This document shows, piece after piece, positions 35,635 through 44,937 of a stretch of DNA of 64,000 nt. Positions within the stretch are counted from its first letter, which is position 1. Every line of letters begins with the position of its first letter. The position numbers and the translations under genes are program-made. The DNA is from Oceanihabitans sp. IOP_32 (GTDB lineage Bacteria > Bacteroidota > Bacteroidia > Flavobacteriales > Flavobacteriaceae). The stretch lies in assembly GCF_009498295.1 (NCBI RefSeq), contig NZ_CP040813.1:2549001-2613000 (forward strand), written 5' to 3'. Below the pieces are notes generated by a model. The model saw nothing but the letters and a program-made list of their open reading frames with translations, was not told the DNA's origin and did not search any database.

Positions 35635-36399
35635 TTAGGAGTTTTTGTTGATAATTTCTTTTGCTAAACTTAAGTAATTCGTAGCACCCTTGCTACTGGC
35701 ATCGTAGTTAATGATGCTTTCGCCGTAGCTTGGGGCTTCACTTAAACGTACGTTGCGCTGTATAATGGTTTTAAATACCATATCGTTAAAATGTTTTTGT
35801 ACCTCTTCTACCACTTGGTTGGATAGGCGTAATCTGGCATCGTACATTGTTAGCAATAAGCCTTCAATATCTAATTCTGGATTGTGAATTTTTTGAACAC
35901 TTTTAATCGTGTTTAATAGCTTTCCTAAACCTTCTAGAGCAAAATACTCACACTGAATAGGAATGATTACACTATCTGCCGCAGTTAGGGCATTTAGCGT
36001 TAATAGCCCTAAAGATGGCGCACAATCTATAAGAATATAATCGTAATCGTTTTTAATTTCTTGTAATGCCTTTTTTAGCATATACTCACGCGCTTCTTTA
36101 TCAACAAGTTCTATTTCGATAGCAACTAAGTCAATATGCGCTGGGATAATATCTAGGTTTGGTGTTTCTGTACTTACTATAGCCTCTTTGGCCGAAGCAG
36201 AATGTTCTAAAAGTTGGTAGGTTCCTTTTTCTACAGTCTCGACATCAATACCAATTCCAGAAGTTGCATTTGCCTGAGGGTCAGCATCTATAAGTAACAC
36301 TTTTTTTTCTAGAACGCCTAATGAAGCCGCTAGGTTTATTGAGGTTGTTGTTTTACCAACACCTCCTTTTTGGTTAGCAATTGCAATGATTTTACCCAT
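35635..36399 (-). CDS. parA: Chromosome partitioning ATPase ParA/Soj
   Basis: 254 residues; deviant Walker A KGGVGKTT at 11-18, Walker B ILIDCAPSLG, and the MYDARLRLSNQV motif. DNA-binding ATPase that works with ParB. It is the first gene of the operon parA-parB-DUF5683-dapB(-lepB). Confidence 0.96.
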   Translation of the reverse strand: MGKIIAIANQKGGVGKTTTSINLAASLGVLEKKVLLIDADPQANATSGIGIDVETVEKGTYQLLEHSASAKEAIVSTETPNLDIIPAHIDLVAIEIELVDKEAREYMLKKALQEIKNDYDYILIDCAPSLGLLTLNALTAADSVIIPIQCEYFALEGLGKLLNTIKSVQKIHNPELDIEGLLLTMYDARLRLSNQVVEEVQKHFNDMVFKTIIQRNVRLSEAPSYGESIINYDASSKGATNYLSLAKEIINKNS

Positions 36400-36598
36400 T
36401 TAATGATTTGGTTTTATGAGCTGTAAAAATACAATTATTTATGAGTATAGGAAATTGAAGTTGTTAACATTCTATTTCTTTCAAGCAGCTCCAGTAATAA
36501 TTTTTTTTAGATGAGGTTCAAAATTTGTTTGTAATTAAAAATGAAATTTAAAGTGTATGCTCATTTGATTTTATGTTATGCGCTTTTTTAATACGAAA

Positions 36599-38812
36599 CT
36601 AATCGATTAAAATCTCTAAAATTTTAATGGCAGAGTCGCTAATTTTTGTGCCTGGACCAAAAACAGCTATAGCACCCGCATCAAACAAATATTGGTAGTC
36701 TTGTTTGGGTATAACACCACCAACAATAACCATAATATCGTCACGCCCATAATGTTTTAAGGCTTCGATAACTTGCGGAACAAGGGTTTTATGTCCTGCA
36801 GCTAGGGAGGAAACACCTAAAACGTGTACATCATTTTCTACTGCTTGTTTCGCGACTTCTTGAGGCGTTTGAAACAGTGGTGCAATATCGACATCAAAAC
36901 CTACATCGGCATAACCCGTGGCAACGACTTTGGCACCGCGGTCGTGCCCATCTTGCCCCATTTTAACAATCATGATTCGCGGTCTTCTGCCATCTTGTTT
37001 GGCAAATACATCTGCCAATTCTTGTGCTTTTTTGAAGCTCTTGTCGTCTTTTATCTCTTTACTATACACGCCTGAAAATGATTTAATTTGTGCTTTGTAG
37101 CGCCCAAAAACAACTTCTAAAGCCTCGCTAATTTCGCCTAAAGTAGCACGTTCGCGAGCCGCTTTTACCGCTAAAGCTAGTAAGTTATTATCCTCACGGA
37201 AGTGGGAATCATTAGAAGTTGTGCTTCGGTTTTTTTGTTTATCTGTATTATCCGAATTTAAGGAAAGTTTAGCGGCTTCCGTTAAGTCTAACAAGGTCTT
37301 TTTTACCTTATCGTTGTTTCTTTTAGCTTTTATTTGGTTTAAACCTTCGATTTGTTGATGGCGAACGGTTTGATTATCAACCTCTAGAGTTTGTATTGGA
37401 GCCTCCTCTTCCAGTTGAAACTTATTAACCCCAACAATAATATCTTGATTAGAATCGATACGGGCTTGTTTACGTGCTGCAGCTTCTTCGATTCTAATTT
37501 TTGGTATTCCTGCTTCAATAGCTTTGGTCATACCTCCCAGTGCTTCAATTTCTTCAATTAAAGACCAGGCTTTTTGAGTTATATCGTGGGTTAATTTTTC
37601 AACGTAGTAACTTCCTGCCCAAGGATCAACGGTTTTGGTGATTTTTGTTTCCTCTTGTAAATATATTTGAGTATTTCTTGCAATACGTGCCGAAAAATCG
37701 GTTGGTAACGCAATGGCTTCATCTAAGGCATTGGTGTGTAAACTTTGTGTGCCACCAAAGGCTGCAGCGGCCGCTTCGATAGTGGTTCTTGCTACGTTAT
37801 TAAAAGGGTCTTGCTCGGTTAAACTCCAGCCACTGGTTTGGCAATGTGTGCGCAAGGCGAGCGATTTTTCGTTTTTCGGATTAAATTGTTTTACCAATTT
37901 AGCCCATAGCATGCGGGCTGCTCTCATCTTTGCGATCTCCATAAAATGATTCATACCAATGGCCCAGAAAAACGATAGTCGTGGCGCAAAAGTATCAATA
38001 TCCATACCAGTTTCTAATCCTTTTCTAATGTATTCTAATCCGTTTGCTAAGGTATAAGCGAGTTCGATATCGCAGGTTGCACCGGCTTCTTGCATGTGAT
38101 ACCCAGAAATACTAATGCTGTTAAATTTGGGCATGGTTTTGCTGGTGTATTCAAAAATATCTGAAATAATTTTCATTGAAGGTGTTGGCGGGTAAATATA
38201 GGTGTTACGCACCATGAACTCCTTTAAAATATCATTTTGTATGGTACCTGTTAATTGTTCTGGTTTTACACCTTGTTCTTCTGCGGCAACAATATAAAAT
38301 GCCATAATAGGTAAAACCGCGCCATTCATGGTCATGGAAACCGACATTTTATCTAAAGGTATTTGATCGAAAAGCATTTTCATATCTTCAACCGAATCTA
38401 TAGCGACTCCTGCTTTTCCTACATCGCCAACCACGCGTTCATGATCTGAGTCGTAACCGCGATGTGTCGCTAAATCGAAAGCAACCGATAGCCCTTTTTG
38501 TCCAGCAGCGAGATTGCGTTTATAAAAGGCATTACTTTCTTCGGCTGTACTAAAACCCGCGTATTGCCTTATGGTCCAAGGTCTACGAACATACATAGTG
38601 CTGTATGGACCACGGAGATTTGGCGCAATACCAGCCACAAAATTTAAATGTTCTACATCTTGCAAATCGGCTTTGGTATACAGTGATTTAACAGGAATAT
38701 CTTCGGCAGTAAGAAAGGTTTTATGAGATAGAGACTGCCGATTTTTGGGAGTTGGTTTTTTGTTTTTGGCAGGTGATTTGATTGTGATATGTTCGAGTTT
38801 TTTTCTAGACAT
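36599..38812 (-). CDS. mutB: Methylmalonyl-CoA mutase large (catalytic) subunit
   Basis: Adenosylcobalamin-dependent enzyme that interconverts methylmalonyl-CoA and succinyl-CoA in propionate metabolism. 737 residues: the TIM barrel has [11 protein letters not shown] and [12 protein letters not shown]; the C-terminal B12-binding domain has GQDGHDRG with the cobalt-coordinating H623. A stretch of about 35 residues before the B12 domain is low in complexity (Asn, Ser, Asp, Lys-rich), longer than usual. The small subunit gene lies upstream, 69 bases away. Confidence 0.96.
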   Translation of the reverse strand: MSRKKLEHITIKSPAKNKKPTPKNRQSLSHKTFLTAEDIPVKSLYTKADLQDVEHLNFVAGIAPNLRGPYSTMYVRRPWTIRQYAGFSTAEESNAFYKRNLAAGQKGLSVAFDLATHRGYDSDHERVVGDVGKAGVAIDSVEDMKMLFDQIPLDKMSVSMTMNGAVLPIMAFYIVAAEEQGVKPEQLTGTIQNDILKEFMVRNTYIYPPTPSMKIISDIFEYTSKTMPKFNSISISGYHMQEAGATCDIELAYTLANGLEYIRKGLETGMDIDTFAPRLSFFWAIGMNHFMEIAKMRAARMLWAKLVKQFNPKNEKSLALRTHCQTSGWSLTEQDPFNNVARTTIEAAAAAFGGTQSLHTNALDEAIALPTDFSARIARNTQIYLQEETKITKTVDPWAGSYYVEKLTHDITQKAWSLIEEIEALGGMTKAIEAGIPKIRIEEAAARKQARIDSNQDIIVGVNKFQLEEEAPIQTLEVDNQTVRHQQIEGLNQIKAKRNNDKVKKTLLDLTEAAKLSLNSDNTDKQKNRSTTSNDSHFREDNNLLALAVKAARERATLGEISEALEVVFGRYKAQIKSFSGVYSKEIKDDKSFKKAQELADVFAKQDGRRPRIMIVKMGQDGHDRGAKVVATGYADVGFDVDIAPLFQTPQEVAKQAVENDVHVLGVSSLAAGHKTLVPQVIEALKHYGRDDIMVIVGGVIPKQDYQYLFDAGAIAVFGPGTKISDSAIKILEILID

Positions 38813-38881
38813 TTTATGTTTCCTCGTTGTTTTTTGTGAGGGATTTAAAATTAGTATTTCAAATTGGTCTATAATTTTAGA

Positions 38882-40276
38882 TTATTCTGTTTTTAAGCGT
38901 TTTTTTTCTAGTTGTTCGGCGAGGCGTTTCTCGATAATGGGGGCGATTAAGGTTTTTCTAGAATTGGTTTTAAGAAACGGATATAATTCCAGCTCGTCTT
39001 TTATCTTGTCGTTTAGGTTGGGGTGCAGATTGCTTCCTAATAAGACTTCCTCATTATTATCAAATTGCTGCTGTTCTTGGCTTGCACTTTCTTTTATTTT
39101 ACGTTGGATAGTTCCTTTTTTTAACTGTTCTAAAAAACCGCCCTGTGATTCAATGGCTTTAAATAGTTCTAAAGATTTTTCGGCGAGCTGTTGTGTTAAG
39201 CTTTCAATATAATAAGCGCCGTCGGCTGGATTATGCACTTTGTTAAAATAGCTTTCATGCTTTAAAATAAGCAATTGATTTCTGGCTATACGTTCACTAA
39301 ATTCATTGTTTTTATGATAAATACTGTCGTACGGTAAATTGCAAATCGTATTTGCACCTCCTAGAATCGCGCTCATACACTCGGTTGTGCTGCGCAGCAT
39401 ATTAGTATTATAATCGTAAATGGTTTTGTTGCGTTTGCTAGGCAATGCAATAATATGGCAATCGGGATTAACTTGATATTCCTGGGCTAAAGTGTGCCAC
39501 AACATTCGCAATGCTCTAATTTTTGCGATTTCGAAAAAATAATTTGTTCCTACCGAGATTTCAAAAACAACTTTTAGTGTCGATTTGTTTTCTTCTGTTA
39601 TATGTTTTTCAATAGTATTTAAATACTCATTTGCATGCGCCAAACTATAAGCTAATTGTTGAACTATATTGGCGCCAGCATTTTGGTATAGGGCTCCATT
39701 AATGCCAAAGGTGTTGGTGTTTTTAACAATGCTTTTAAAGGCTTCGTGGTCGCTTTTTAAATTGTTAAACCAATTACCAGTTTTAGCTAAATGTCCTATA
39801 ATATCTGTTTGTACATATAGTTTTACTGTTTTACCAGATGTTGAGGCAGGTTTGGTGTAATCTATAATACGATTAACGTAATCGTTGTTTAAGAACTGTA
39901 AATCAAAATATAAAAGGGTAGAGGTTGGCGTTATGTTTTTTAATAATTCTTCAATCGAAGTGTGCTCATTTGGAATGGTGAATTTAATACTTTCTGCACC
40001 TCTCTTAATCGCATCGAGAGCCTTTAAATTGGAATTCTTGACATTGGCAACAAATATAGATTGACAAACGTTCCACGAGGCTTCTTTTGTGTTTAAAAAA
40101 GATTCTGAACCTTCATTAAAATCGTCGGCATGATAAAAGGGTTTTACTGAGATCCCCTCGTTTGATGTCCAAATAAGGCTTTCGTTATAATCGGCTCCTT
40201 TTAGATCGAAATGAATTTTTTGTTTCCATTGTTTTGCAGAAACAGGATCGAAATCTTTAAACAAATGCTTAGTCAT
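38882..40276 (-). CDS. mutA: Methylmalonyl-CoA mutase small subunit
   Basis: 464 residues, homologous to the barrel of the large subunit but without a B12-binding domain. FEISVGTNYFFEIAKIRALRMLWHTLAQEY and SERIARNQLLILKHESYF are recognisable. It forms a heterodimer with the large subunit. Its first bases overlap the end of the FtsB-like gene by 8. Confidence 0.93.
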   Translation of the reverse strand: MTKHLFKDFDPVSAKQWKQKIHFDLKGADYNESLIWTSNEGISVKPFYHADDFNEGSESFLNTKEASWNVCQSIFVANVKNSNLKALDAIKRGAESIKFTIPNEHTSIEELLKNITPTSTLLYFDLQFLNNDYVNRIIDYTKPASTSGKTVKLYVQTDIIGHLAKTGNWFNNLKSDHEAFKSIVKNTNTFGINGALYQNAGANIVQQLAYSLAHANEYLNTIEKHITEENKSTLKVVFEISVGTNYFFEIAKIRALRMLWHTLAQEYQVNPDCHIIALPSKRNKTIYDYNTNMLRSTTECMSAILGGANTICNLPYDSIYHKNNEFSERIARNQLLILKHESYFNKVHNPADGAYYIESLTQQLAEKSLELFKAIESQGGFLEQLKKGTIQRKIKESASQEQQQFDNNEEVLLGSNLHPNLNDKIKDELELYPFLKTNSRKTLIAPIIEKRLAEQLEKKRLKTE

Positions 40277-40595
40277 TGTCCTTGGTTTTTAAACTGTCTT
40301 CATATTCGATAATAAAAATTACTTCATTTTCTTTTTTCATATAATAGACTTCTCGGGCAAATCGCTCTAAACCTTCTTCGGTACTTAATTCTTTTATGGC
40401 TTTATTGTCTTTTTTTATTTCGCGGTTATAATAGTCTTTCTCGTTTTCTAAAGCATCGATTTCAGAATTTAATTCATGATGGATTAGCCATGAGTTGGCA
40501 TCAAAGAAAAGCATCCATACGGCAAAACACACCAAAATAAGGACAAACCAATTTTTAAATGGTTTTAAATATCGATTGTTTTTAAACTTTAGCAT
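40269..40595 (-). CDS. DivIC/FtsB-like septum formation protein
   Basis: 108 residues: a short basic start, one membrane helix (NWFVLILVCFAVWMLFF), and a coiled coil (LNSEIDALENEKDYYNREIKKDNKAIKEL split over several heptads) ending in GLERFAREVYYMKKENEVIFI, the family's conserved tail. It belongs to the FtsQ-L-B subcomplex of the divisome. Placed directly after udk, as in many Bacteroidota. Confidence 0.88.
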   Translation of the reverse strand: MLKFKNNRYLKPFKNWFVLILVCFAVWMLFFDANSWLIHHELNSEIDALENEKDYYNREIKKDNKAIKELSTEEGLERFAREVYYMKKENEVIFIIEYEDSLKTKDND

Positions 40596-41201
40596 TTACA
40601 ATTTTTCGTTTATTATGGTTTTAACAATATTTACGGCAACGGTGTTGTATTTGTTGTTGGGTATTATAATATCGGCATATTCTTTCATGGGTTCAATAAA
40701 TTGATCGTGCATGGGCTTTAAGGTGTTGAGGTAGCGCGAAAGCACTTCGTCGAGGTCTCTACCGCGTTCTTGAATATCGCGTTTTAGTCTGCGTATTAAA
40801 CGCTCATCGGTATCGGTGTGTACAAATATTTTAATGTCGAATAGTTTTCTAAGCTCCGGATTTGTAAGTATTAAAATGCCTTCAACAATCATGACTTTTC
40901 TGGGGTGCGTTAAAATCGTGTCGCCTGTTCTGTTGTGTTTTACAAACGAATAGATTGGCTGATGAATGGGTACACCGGTTTTTAGTTGCTGTAAGTGATC
41001 AATTAATAAATCAAAATCTATAGAACGCGGATGATCAAAATTTATTTTAATACGTTCTTCGTAGGTTAAATGTGTGGTATCGCTGTAATAAGAGTCTTGC
41101 GATATAACACCCACCTCTCCTTCGGGAAGTTCGTTTAAAATTTGATTTACAACTGTTGTTTTTCCGCAGCCAGTACCGCCAGCAATTCCTATAATTAGCA
41201 T
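40596..41201 (-). CDS. udk: Uridine kinase
   Basis: Pyrimidine salvage kinase, 201 residues. Walker A GGTGCGKTT (8-16), YEERIKINFDHPRSIDFDLL, and the lid with RDIQERGRDLDEVL. It directly precedes the DivIC-like gene with no gap. Confidence 0.96.
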   Translation of the reverse strand: MLIIGIAGGTGCGKTTVVNQILNELPEGEVGVISQDSYYSDTTHLTYEERIKINFDHPRSIDFDLLIDHLQQLKTGVPIHQPIYSFVKHNRTGDTILTHPRKVMIVEGILILTNPELRKLFDIKIFVHTDTDERLIRRLKRDIQERGRDLDEVLSRYLNTLKPMHDQFIEPMKEYADIIIPNNKYNTVAVNIVKTIINEKL

Positions 41202-41258
41202 TTATAAGGTGTTAATTTGATTTCAAAAAATAAACTCAAGTGCATCACAAATTTAAGA

Positions 41259-42365
41259 TTATTTATTCGGAATTATTTTAACAATACCAACATTTTCTAC
41301 ACCAACATAAATATAACCATCTGGGCCTTGGCGCACACTGCGAACACGGCCAATACCATCAAGTAATCGTTCTTCTTCAATAACTTTATTATTTTTAATT
41401 ACACATTTGTTAAGATATTGAAATTTTAAGGAGCCTACTAAAAGATGGCCTTTCCAATTGGGATATTTATTGCTCGTTATAAATGCCATACCACTTGGTG
41501 CGATAGACGGTGTCCAATGGTGAAGCGGTTGTTCCATCCCAGGCGCTTCGGTTAAATCGGTAAATGTTGTGCCACTATAATTGATGCCGTAGCTAATTAC
41601 GGGCCAACCATAGTTTTTACCCGCTGCTATGATATTTATCTCGTCGCCACCTTTTGGACCATGTTCGTGTGTCCAAAGTTTACCAGTTTCGGGATGCTTT
41701 GTCATGCCTTGGATGTTGCGATGCCCGTATGAGTAAATGGCTTTTTTTGCATTTGGTCTATTTATAAACGGATTGTTGTTTGGTATGCTACCGTCATCAT
41801 TTAATCGGTATACTTTTCCACCATCTCGTGTTATGTCTTGAGGGTTTAAATCTCGTTCTCCTCGGTCTCCAATGGTGAAGTATAAAAAACCGTCATTATC
41901 AAATGTTATTCGAGACCCAAAATGTTGCCCGCGTTCACTATTTGGTATAGCCTTGTATAGTATTTGAACATTGGATAGGGCATGGTCTTTAAGTTTGGCA
42001 CGCGCAATGCTTGTATTTGCACCAGCGTTATTATCGTTTGATGAGGCGTAAGAGAAATACAGCCAGCCATTGTTTTTGTAGTCGGGATGTAATGTAATAT
42101 CCATTAATCCGCCTTGACCAAGTACTTTTATTTTAGGCAAGCCAGAGATTTTCGTTTTTTTTCCATCTTTAAAATGGATGAGCTCTCCTAATTTTTCGGT
42201 AATGAGCATTGACCCATCGGGCAGAAAAACAAAGCCCCAAGGGATATTTAATTTAGGAACCACAGTTTCGTGGGTGTACTGGGTAACGACAGGGTTTTTG
42301 TCTTGTGCACATGCTGTTAAACTAACAGCAATTACAACGGAGATGAGAAATGATTTAATAGCCAT
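41259..42365 (-). CDS. PQQ-dependent sugar dehydrogenase family lipoprotein
   Basis: 368 residues with a lipoprotein signal (AVSLTAC, Cys 19). Six-bladed propeller of the soluble glucose dehydrogenase (YliI) type: IPWGFVFLPDGSMLITEK, GQGGLMDITLHPDY, GDRGERDLNPQD, SYGHRNIQGMTKHPETG, WTHEHGPKGGDEINII. It probably oxidises aldose sugars at the cell envelope; whether it uses PQQ cannot be told, since no pqq genes are in sight. Confidence 0.9.
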   Translation of the reverse strand: MAIKSFLISVVIAVSLTACAQDKNPVVTQYTHETVVPKLNIPWGFVFLPDGSMLITEKLGELIHFKDGKKTKISGLPKIKVLGQGGLMDITLHPDYKNNGWLYFSYASSNDNNAGANTSIARAKLKDHALSNVQILYKAIPNSERGQHFGSRITFDNDGFLYFTIGDRGERDLNPQDITRDGGKVYRLNDDGSIPNNNPFINRPNAKKAIYSYGHRNIQGMTKHPETGKLWTHEHGPKGGDEINIIAAGKNYGWPVISYGINYSGTTFTDLTEAPGMEQPLHHWTPSIAPSGMAFITSNKYPNWKGHLLVGSLKFQYLNKCVIKNNKVIEEERLLDGIGRVRSVRQGPDGYIYVGVENVGIVKIIPNK

Positions 42366-42407
42366 GAGTATATCGATAAAAATATATTTACAATTTAGTC
42401 ATAATAA

Positions 42408-42439
42408 TTGTTTCTTTAAAAAGAAAAAGTATATATTTG
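42408..42439 (+). promoter_or_regulatory. Promoter of tRNA-Pro
   Basis: TTG at 42408-42410 and TATATTTG at 42432-42439 with a 21-base spacer, followed by CAC, 26 bases before the tRNA. Confidence 0.75.
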
Positions 42440-42465
42440 CACTCGTTAAAAATAGATAACCTATT

Positions 42466-42540
42466 CGGGGTGTAGCGTAGCCCGGTTATCGCGCCGCGTT
42501 TGGGACGCGGAGGTCGCAGGTTCGAATCCTGCCACCCCGA
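42466..42540 (+). tRNA. tRNA-Pro (anticodon TGG)
   Basis: Acceptor arms cggggtg and caccccg pair at 42466-42472 and 42533-42539 with discriminator A. The anticodon stem ccgcg/cgcgg encloses the loop tttggga, giving TGG. T arm gcagg-ttcgaat-cctgc is standard. CCA is not encoded. The 3' part of this gene is the attachment site of the element that follows. Confidence 0.96.
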
Positions 42541-42544
42541 CAAA
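42519..42544 (+). repeat. Left attachment site (attL) in the tRNA 3' end
   Basis: Together with 49904-49929 this is a 26-base direct repeat with 3 mismatches, of which the last 16 bases are identical. The mismatches fall in the T-arm half. Confidence 0.85.
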
Positions 42545-42564
42545 TTATAGTATCAATCTATAAC

Positions 42565-42602
42565 AAAAACCTGTTAATCGTATGATTATCAGGTTTTTTT
42601 TG
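42565..42602 (+). terminator. Terminator downstream of tRNA-Pro, inside the element
   Basis: Stem aaaaacctg with caggttttt, extended by taatc/gatta around a gtat loop, then T8. Since attL ends at 42544, this terminator belongs to the element's left end, so the integrated DNA provides the tRNA's terminator. Confidence 0.85.
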
Positions 42603-42636
42603 GTTTTTAAGGAAATCAATTGAATTGATTTAATCC

Positions 42637-42665
42637 GTCAACAAAAGTCAACAAATCGGATAACA
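42637..42665 (+). repeat. Arm-type-like sites, left end (two direct copies)
   Basis: gtcaacaaaa at 42637-42646 and gtcaacaaat at 42647-42656 are exactly 10 bp apart. The second copy extends to gtcaacaaatcggataaca, which recurs at the right end with one mismatch. An inverted gttgac lies at 42685-42690. The layout fits integrase arm-binding sites; this is inference. Confidence 0.6.
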
Positions 42666-42794
42666 AAACCATTTTAACGTTTGTGTTGACCTAATTGTTA
42701 AAATCGCCTTTTTGGTTCGGTAATAAAATGTGTCTTTATAAGTGATTTGGCTTTCGTCTGACAACAATCTGATGTTAACTAAAAGACGAAACAA

Positions 42795-44049
42795 ATGAAA
42801 ACATCTAAAACCTTCAGTATTTTGTTCTGGGCGGATTTCGCTAGGGCAAAAGACAATCAAGCATCACTCTATGCCAGAATTACCGTAAACGGGCTACCAT
42901 CAGCCTAAAGCGAAAGGTTTTTATTTCGGATTGGGATGCCCACCGAAATAGAGCTCGTGGAAACAGTCAAAAATCTAGGGTGCTCAACAGCTATTTGGAT
43001 GAAACCTATACTTTTTTTTTGAGTGTTATCGGGAATTAAAAGCGGAACGTAAATTGATTACGGCACAAGCCGTTAAAGCAAGGAACCTTGGTGAAGATGA
43101 TGATAACCGTTCCATTATGAATATCATCAACTACCACAATGAGGATATGGAGGGTAAGCTGAAATGGGGTGCTCAAAAGAATTACTTTACCACACAGCGT
43201 TATATTTCCAAATTCCTTCAAAAATCATATAGGACTACCGATAAGTACTTACAGGAACTCGATTATGATTTCATTATAAAGTTCGAGAAGTATTTACGCA
43301 ACTATATTCCGGAGGACCATCAAAAACCGATGGGCAACAATACCGTGATGAAGCATATTGAACGTTTTAGGAAACTGATAAACTTATCCCATAAGTTGGG
43401 ATGGATAGAGCGTGACTCATTTATCAATTTCAAATCAAATTTCATTAAAAAGGAACGTGGCTTTTTAAGTTTGGAAGAACTTCAAGCAATAGAAAACAAA
43501 GAATTTGGCATTCCAAGATTGGAATTGGTTAAGGATTTGTTCGTTTTCAGTTGCTATACGAGTTTAAGTTATATCGATGTTATCCATTTGACTGCGGATA
43601 ATATATGTGTTGGAATCGATGGCGAACTTTGGAATTATTACAAACGGGAAAAAACGACAAAGCCCATAAGAATACCTTTGTTGCCAAAAGCACTACAAAT
43701 TATTGAGAAATATAAGAGCAATCGCAAATCTATATCCCAAGGAAGTATATTTCCTAAAATATCCAATCAAAAACTAAATTCTTATTTAAAGGAAATTGCC
43801 GATGTCTGCGGTAATAAAAAAAATATCACATTTCACATCGCCAGGCATACGTTTGCAACAACAATTACCTTAAGTAATGGGATGCCAATTGAGACAGTTT
43901 CAAAACTGTTGGGCCACTCCCGAATATCTACCACTCAAATTTATGCCAAGGTCATTGAACGCAAAGTAAGTGATGATATGCAAAAGTTAAGAGCTCAATT
44001 CAACGAAATGGAAAACGAACCTGTCTCAAAAGCAGCCTTTAAAAAATAG
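42795..44049 (+). pseudogene. Tyrosine recombinase (integrase), two frameshifts in the N-terminal part
   Basis: Frame 1 runs from ATG 42795 (MKTSKTFSILFWADFARAKDNQ) to a stop after ITVNGLPSA near 42907. The protein continues in a second frame (KRATISLKRKVFISDWDAHRN) up to the T9 run at 43012-43020, and then in a third frame (ECYRELKAERKLITAQAVKAR) to 44049. The N-terminal arm-binding domain is thus broken; the core-binding and catalytic domains are intact, with HIARHTFATTI (HxxR), LLGHSRISTTQIYAKV (H and Tyr). The position of the first catalytic Arg reads TSLSYIDV, a serine, as in IntDOT-type integrases. A TTG at 43054 could give a short product without the arm-binding domain. Confidence 0.88.
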
Positions 44050-44197
44050 TAACTATCTTAAAAGTAATAGAGAATGTTAGTTATAAATTTAAACAAGCGT
44101 GGGAGTTTGAATAATTTCGGGTATCACAAATAATTATTTAAAAAAACGTGCGTTTACTCTTGCGAGCAGGCTTTTACATTTGAAGACATTTGCTTCA

Positions 44198-44605
44198 TTA
44201 AAGTTCAAATTTTACAATCTGTTCTTCGATTTCTGATTTACGTTGTTCCAATGTGGACTGTAAATGCGTAGTTACCAACTTGATTAAATTCGTGTTGGTC
44301 GTCTTGAATTCCAGATTACGTGAGTCCCTAATATGGAAGGAACTTGAACCGTCCTGATTTTAATTGAACTTTGTAAGCTCGTTCAATGTTTCCGTCAGCC
44401 GTTCACGTTGATTGGCCAAACCTCTCAATTTCTCAAACTTTTGAATTCTGTCATCCAAATTGATTACAGTTTTTTCAACTATTACTTTCTTTTCAGGAAC
44501 AACGGTTTTACCAATTGCTTGTTCAGTTAACTTTCTTTGAACTTCCTTTTTGACGGTTGCAGTTTGTTTTTTTGCAGTTCCGTTTGACTTTGTTTTTGTT
44601 TCCAT
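44198..44605 (-). pseudogene. Small element-associated protein, interrupted by an in-frame stop
   Basis: The start MVETKTKSN-like Lys/Thr-rich N-terminus (METKTKSNGTAKKQTA) leads into a coiled region LRGLANQRERLTETLNELTKFN, then TAA at 44360-44362. The same frame goes on for 53 codons (NQDGSSSFHIRDSRNLEFK ... EEQIVKFEL) to the stop at 44198. The continuing frame is long, has no other stop and reads like one protein; I recall undivided relatives in flavobacterial mobile elements, where the interrupted codon would be CAA. Function unknown. Confidence 0.7.
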
Positions 44606-44847
44606 AATTAAATGATTTTAGATTAAACAATATTTGAGCATCACGCAAACGGAAAACAAAATTTTAGAGCGGGAAGGAAACGGAATAAATAAGCGATGGA
44701 AGAAGCGATGGCTTTATGCCGTCCCTTTTCCGAAAAATATTTTGTGACGTTTATATTTCGGAAATATTGTATGAATACTATTTATTACTATACTTTGTAT
44801 AAAATGGTTTCCTTTTTAATAAAATTTGTTTAAAAATATCACAATAC

Positions 44848-44864
44848 ACAAACTATTAGTTTGT
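44848..44864. promoter_or_regulatory. Palindrome 1 at the abiEi promoter, candidate operator
   Basis: acaaacta-t-tagtttgt, an 8-bp inverted repeat around one base. It abuts the -7 box TATATTTG (44864-44871) and its core aaactattagttt recurs at 44925-44937. AbiEi antitoxins are known to repress their own promoter by binding inverted repeats; binding here is inferred. Confidence 0.65.
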
Positions 44865-44871
44865 ATATTTG
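44864..44871 (+). promoter_or_regulatory. -7 box of the abiE operon
   Basis: TATATTTG fits TAnnTTTG. It directly follows the first palindrome, so a repressor on the palindrome would block the polymerase. No -33 TTG is clear, which may be usual for a weak, controlled promoter. Confidence 0.55.
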
Positions 44872-44924
44872 AAGTAAAATAAACCCAATTGGTTTTTTTA
44901 AAGTTTAAAAAAAGTTTAAAACAA

Positions 44925-44937
44925 AAACTATTAGTTT
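44925..44937. promoter_or_regulatory. Palindrome 2 overlapping the abiEi start codon
   Basis: aaacta-t-tagttt, the same 13-base core as palindrome 1, 77 bases further on. Its last two T are part of the TTG start codon, so it could act on DNA or, as a hairpin, on translation. Confidence 0.6.

Larger units (their letters stand above)
44606..44935. other. 330-base control region between divergent element genes
   Basis: No protein gene. It holds the start regions of the - strand small gene and the + strand abiEi gene. The abiEi side contains the two palindromes and the TATATTTG box described separately. It is rich in A and T, with a run of gaa/gga repeats around 44668-44715. Confidence 0.6.

Noticed and set aside
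38745-39212. 155-codon + strand open frame across the mutA/mutB junction
   Set aside because: It lies opposite two clearly conserved genes, has the Ser/Leu/Phe-rich make-up of an antisense shadow, and shows no family motif.
30400-42400. A parS site near parA-parB
   Set aside because: I searched for TGTTnCACGTGAAACA-like palindromes. The nearest, cgttccacgaggctt near 40066, matches only one half and lies within mutA; not credible.
42641-42690. CRISPR-like short direct repeats at the left end of the element
   Set aside because: Only two 10-base units without spacer-sized intervals; they fit integrase arm sites better. No CRISPR array or cas gene is in the window.
42648-42860. 70-codon - strand frame at the left end of the element
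   Set aside because: It overlaps the arm-site repeats and the integrase start; no family resemblance.
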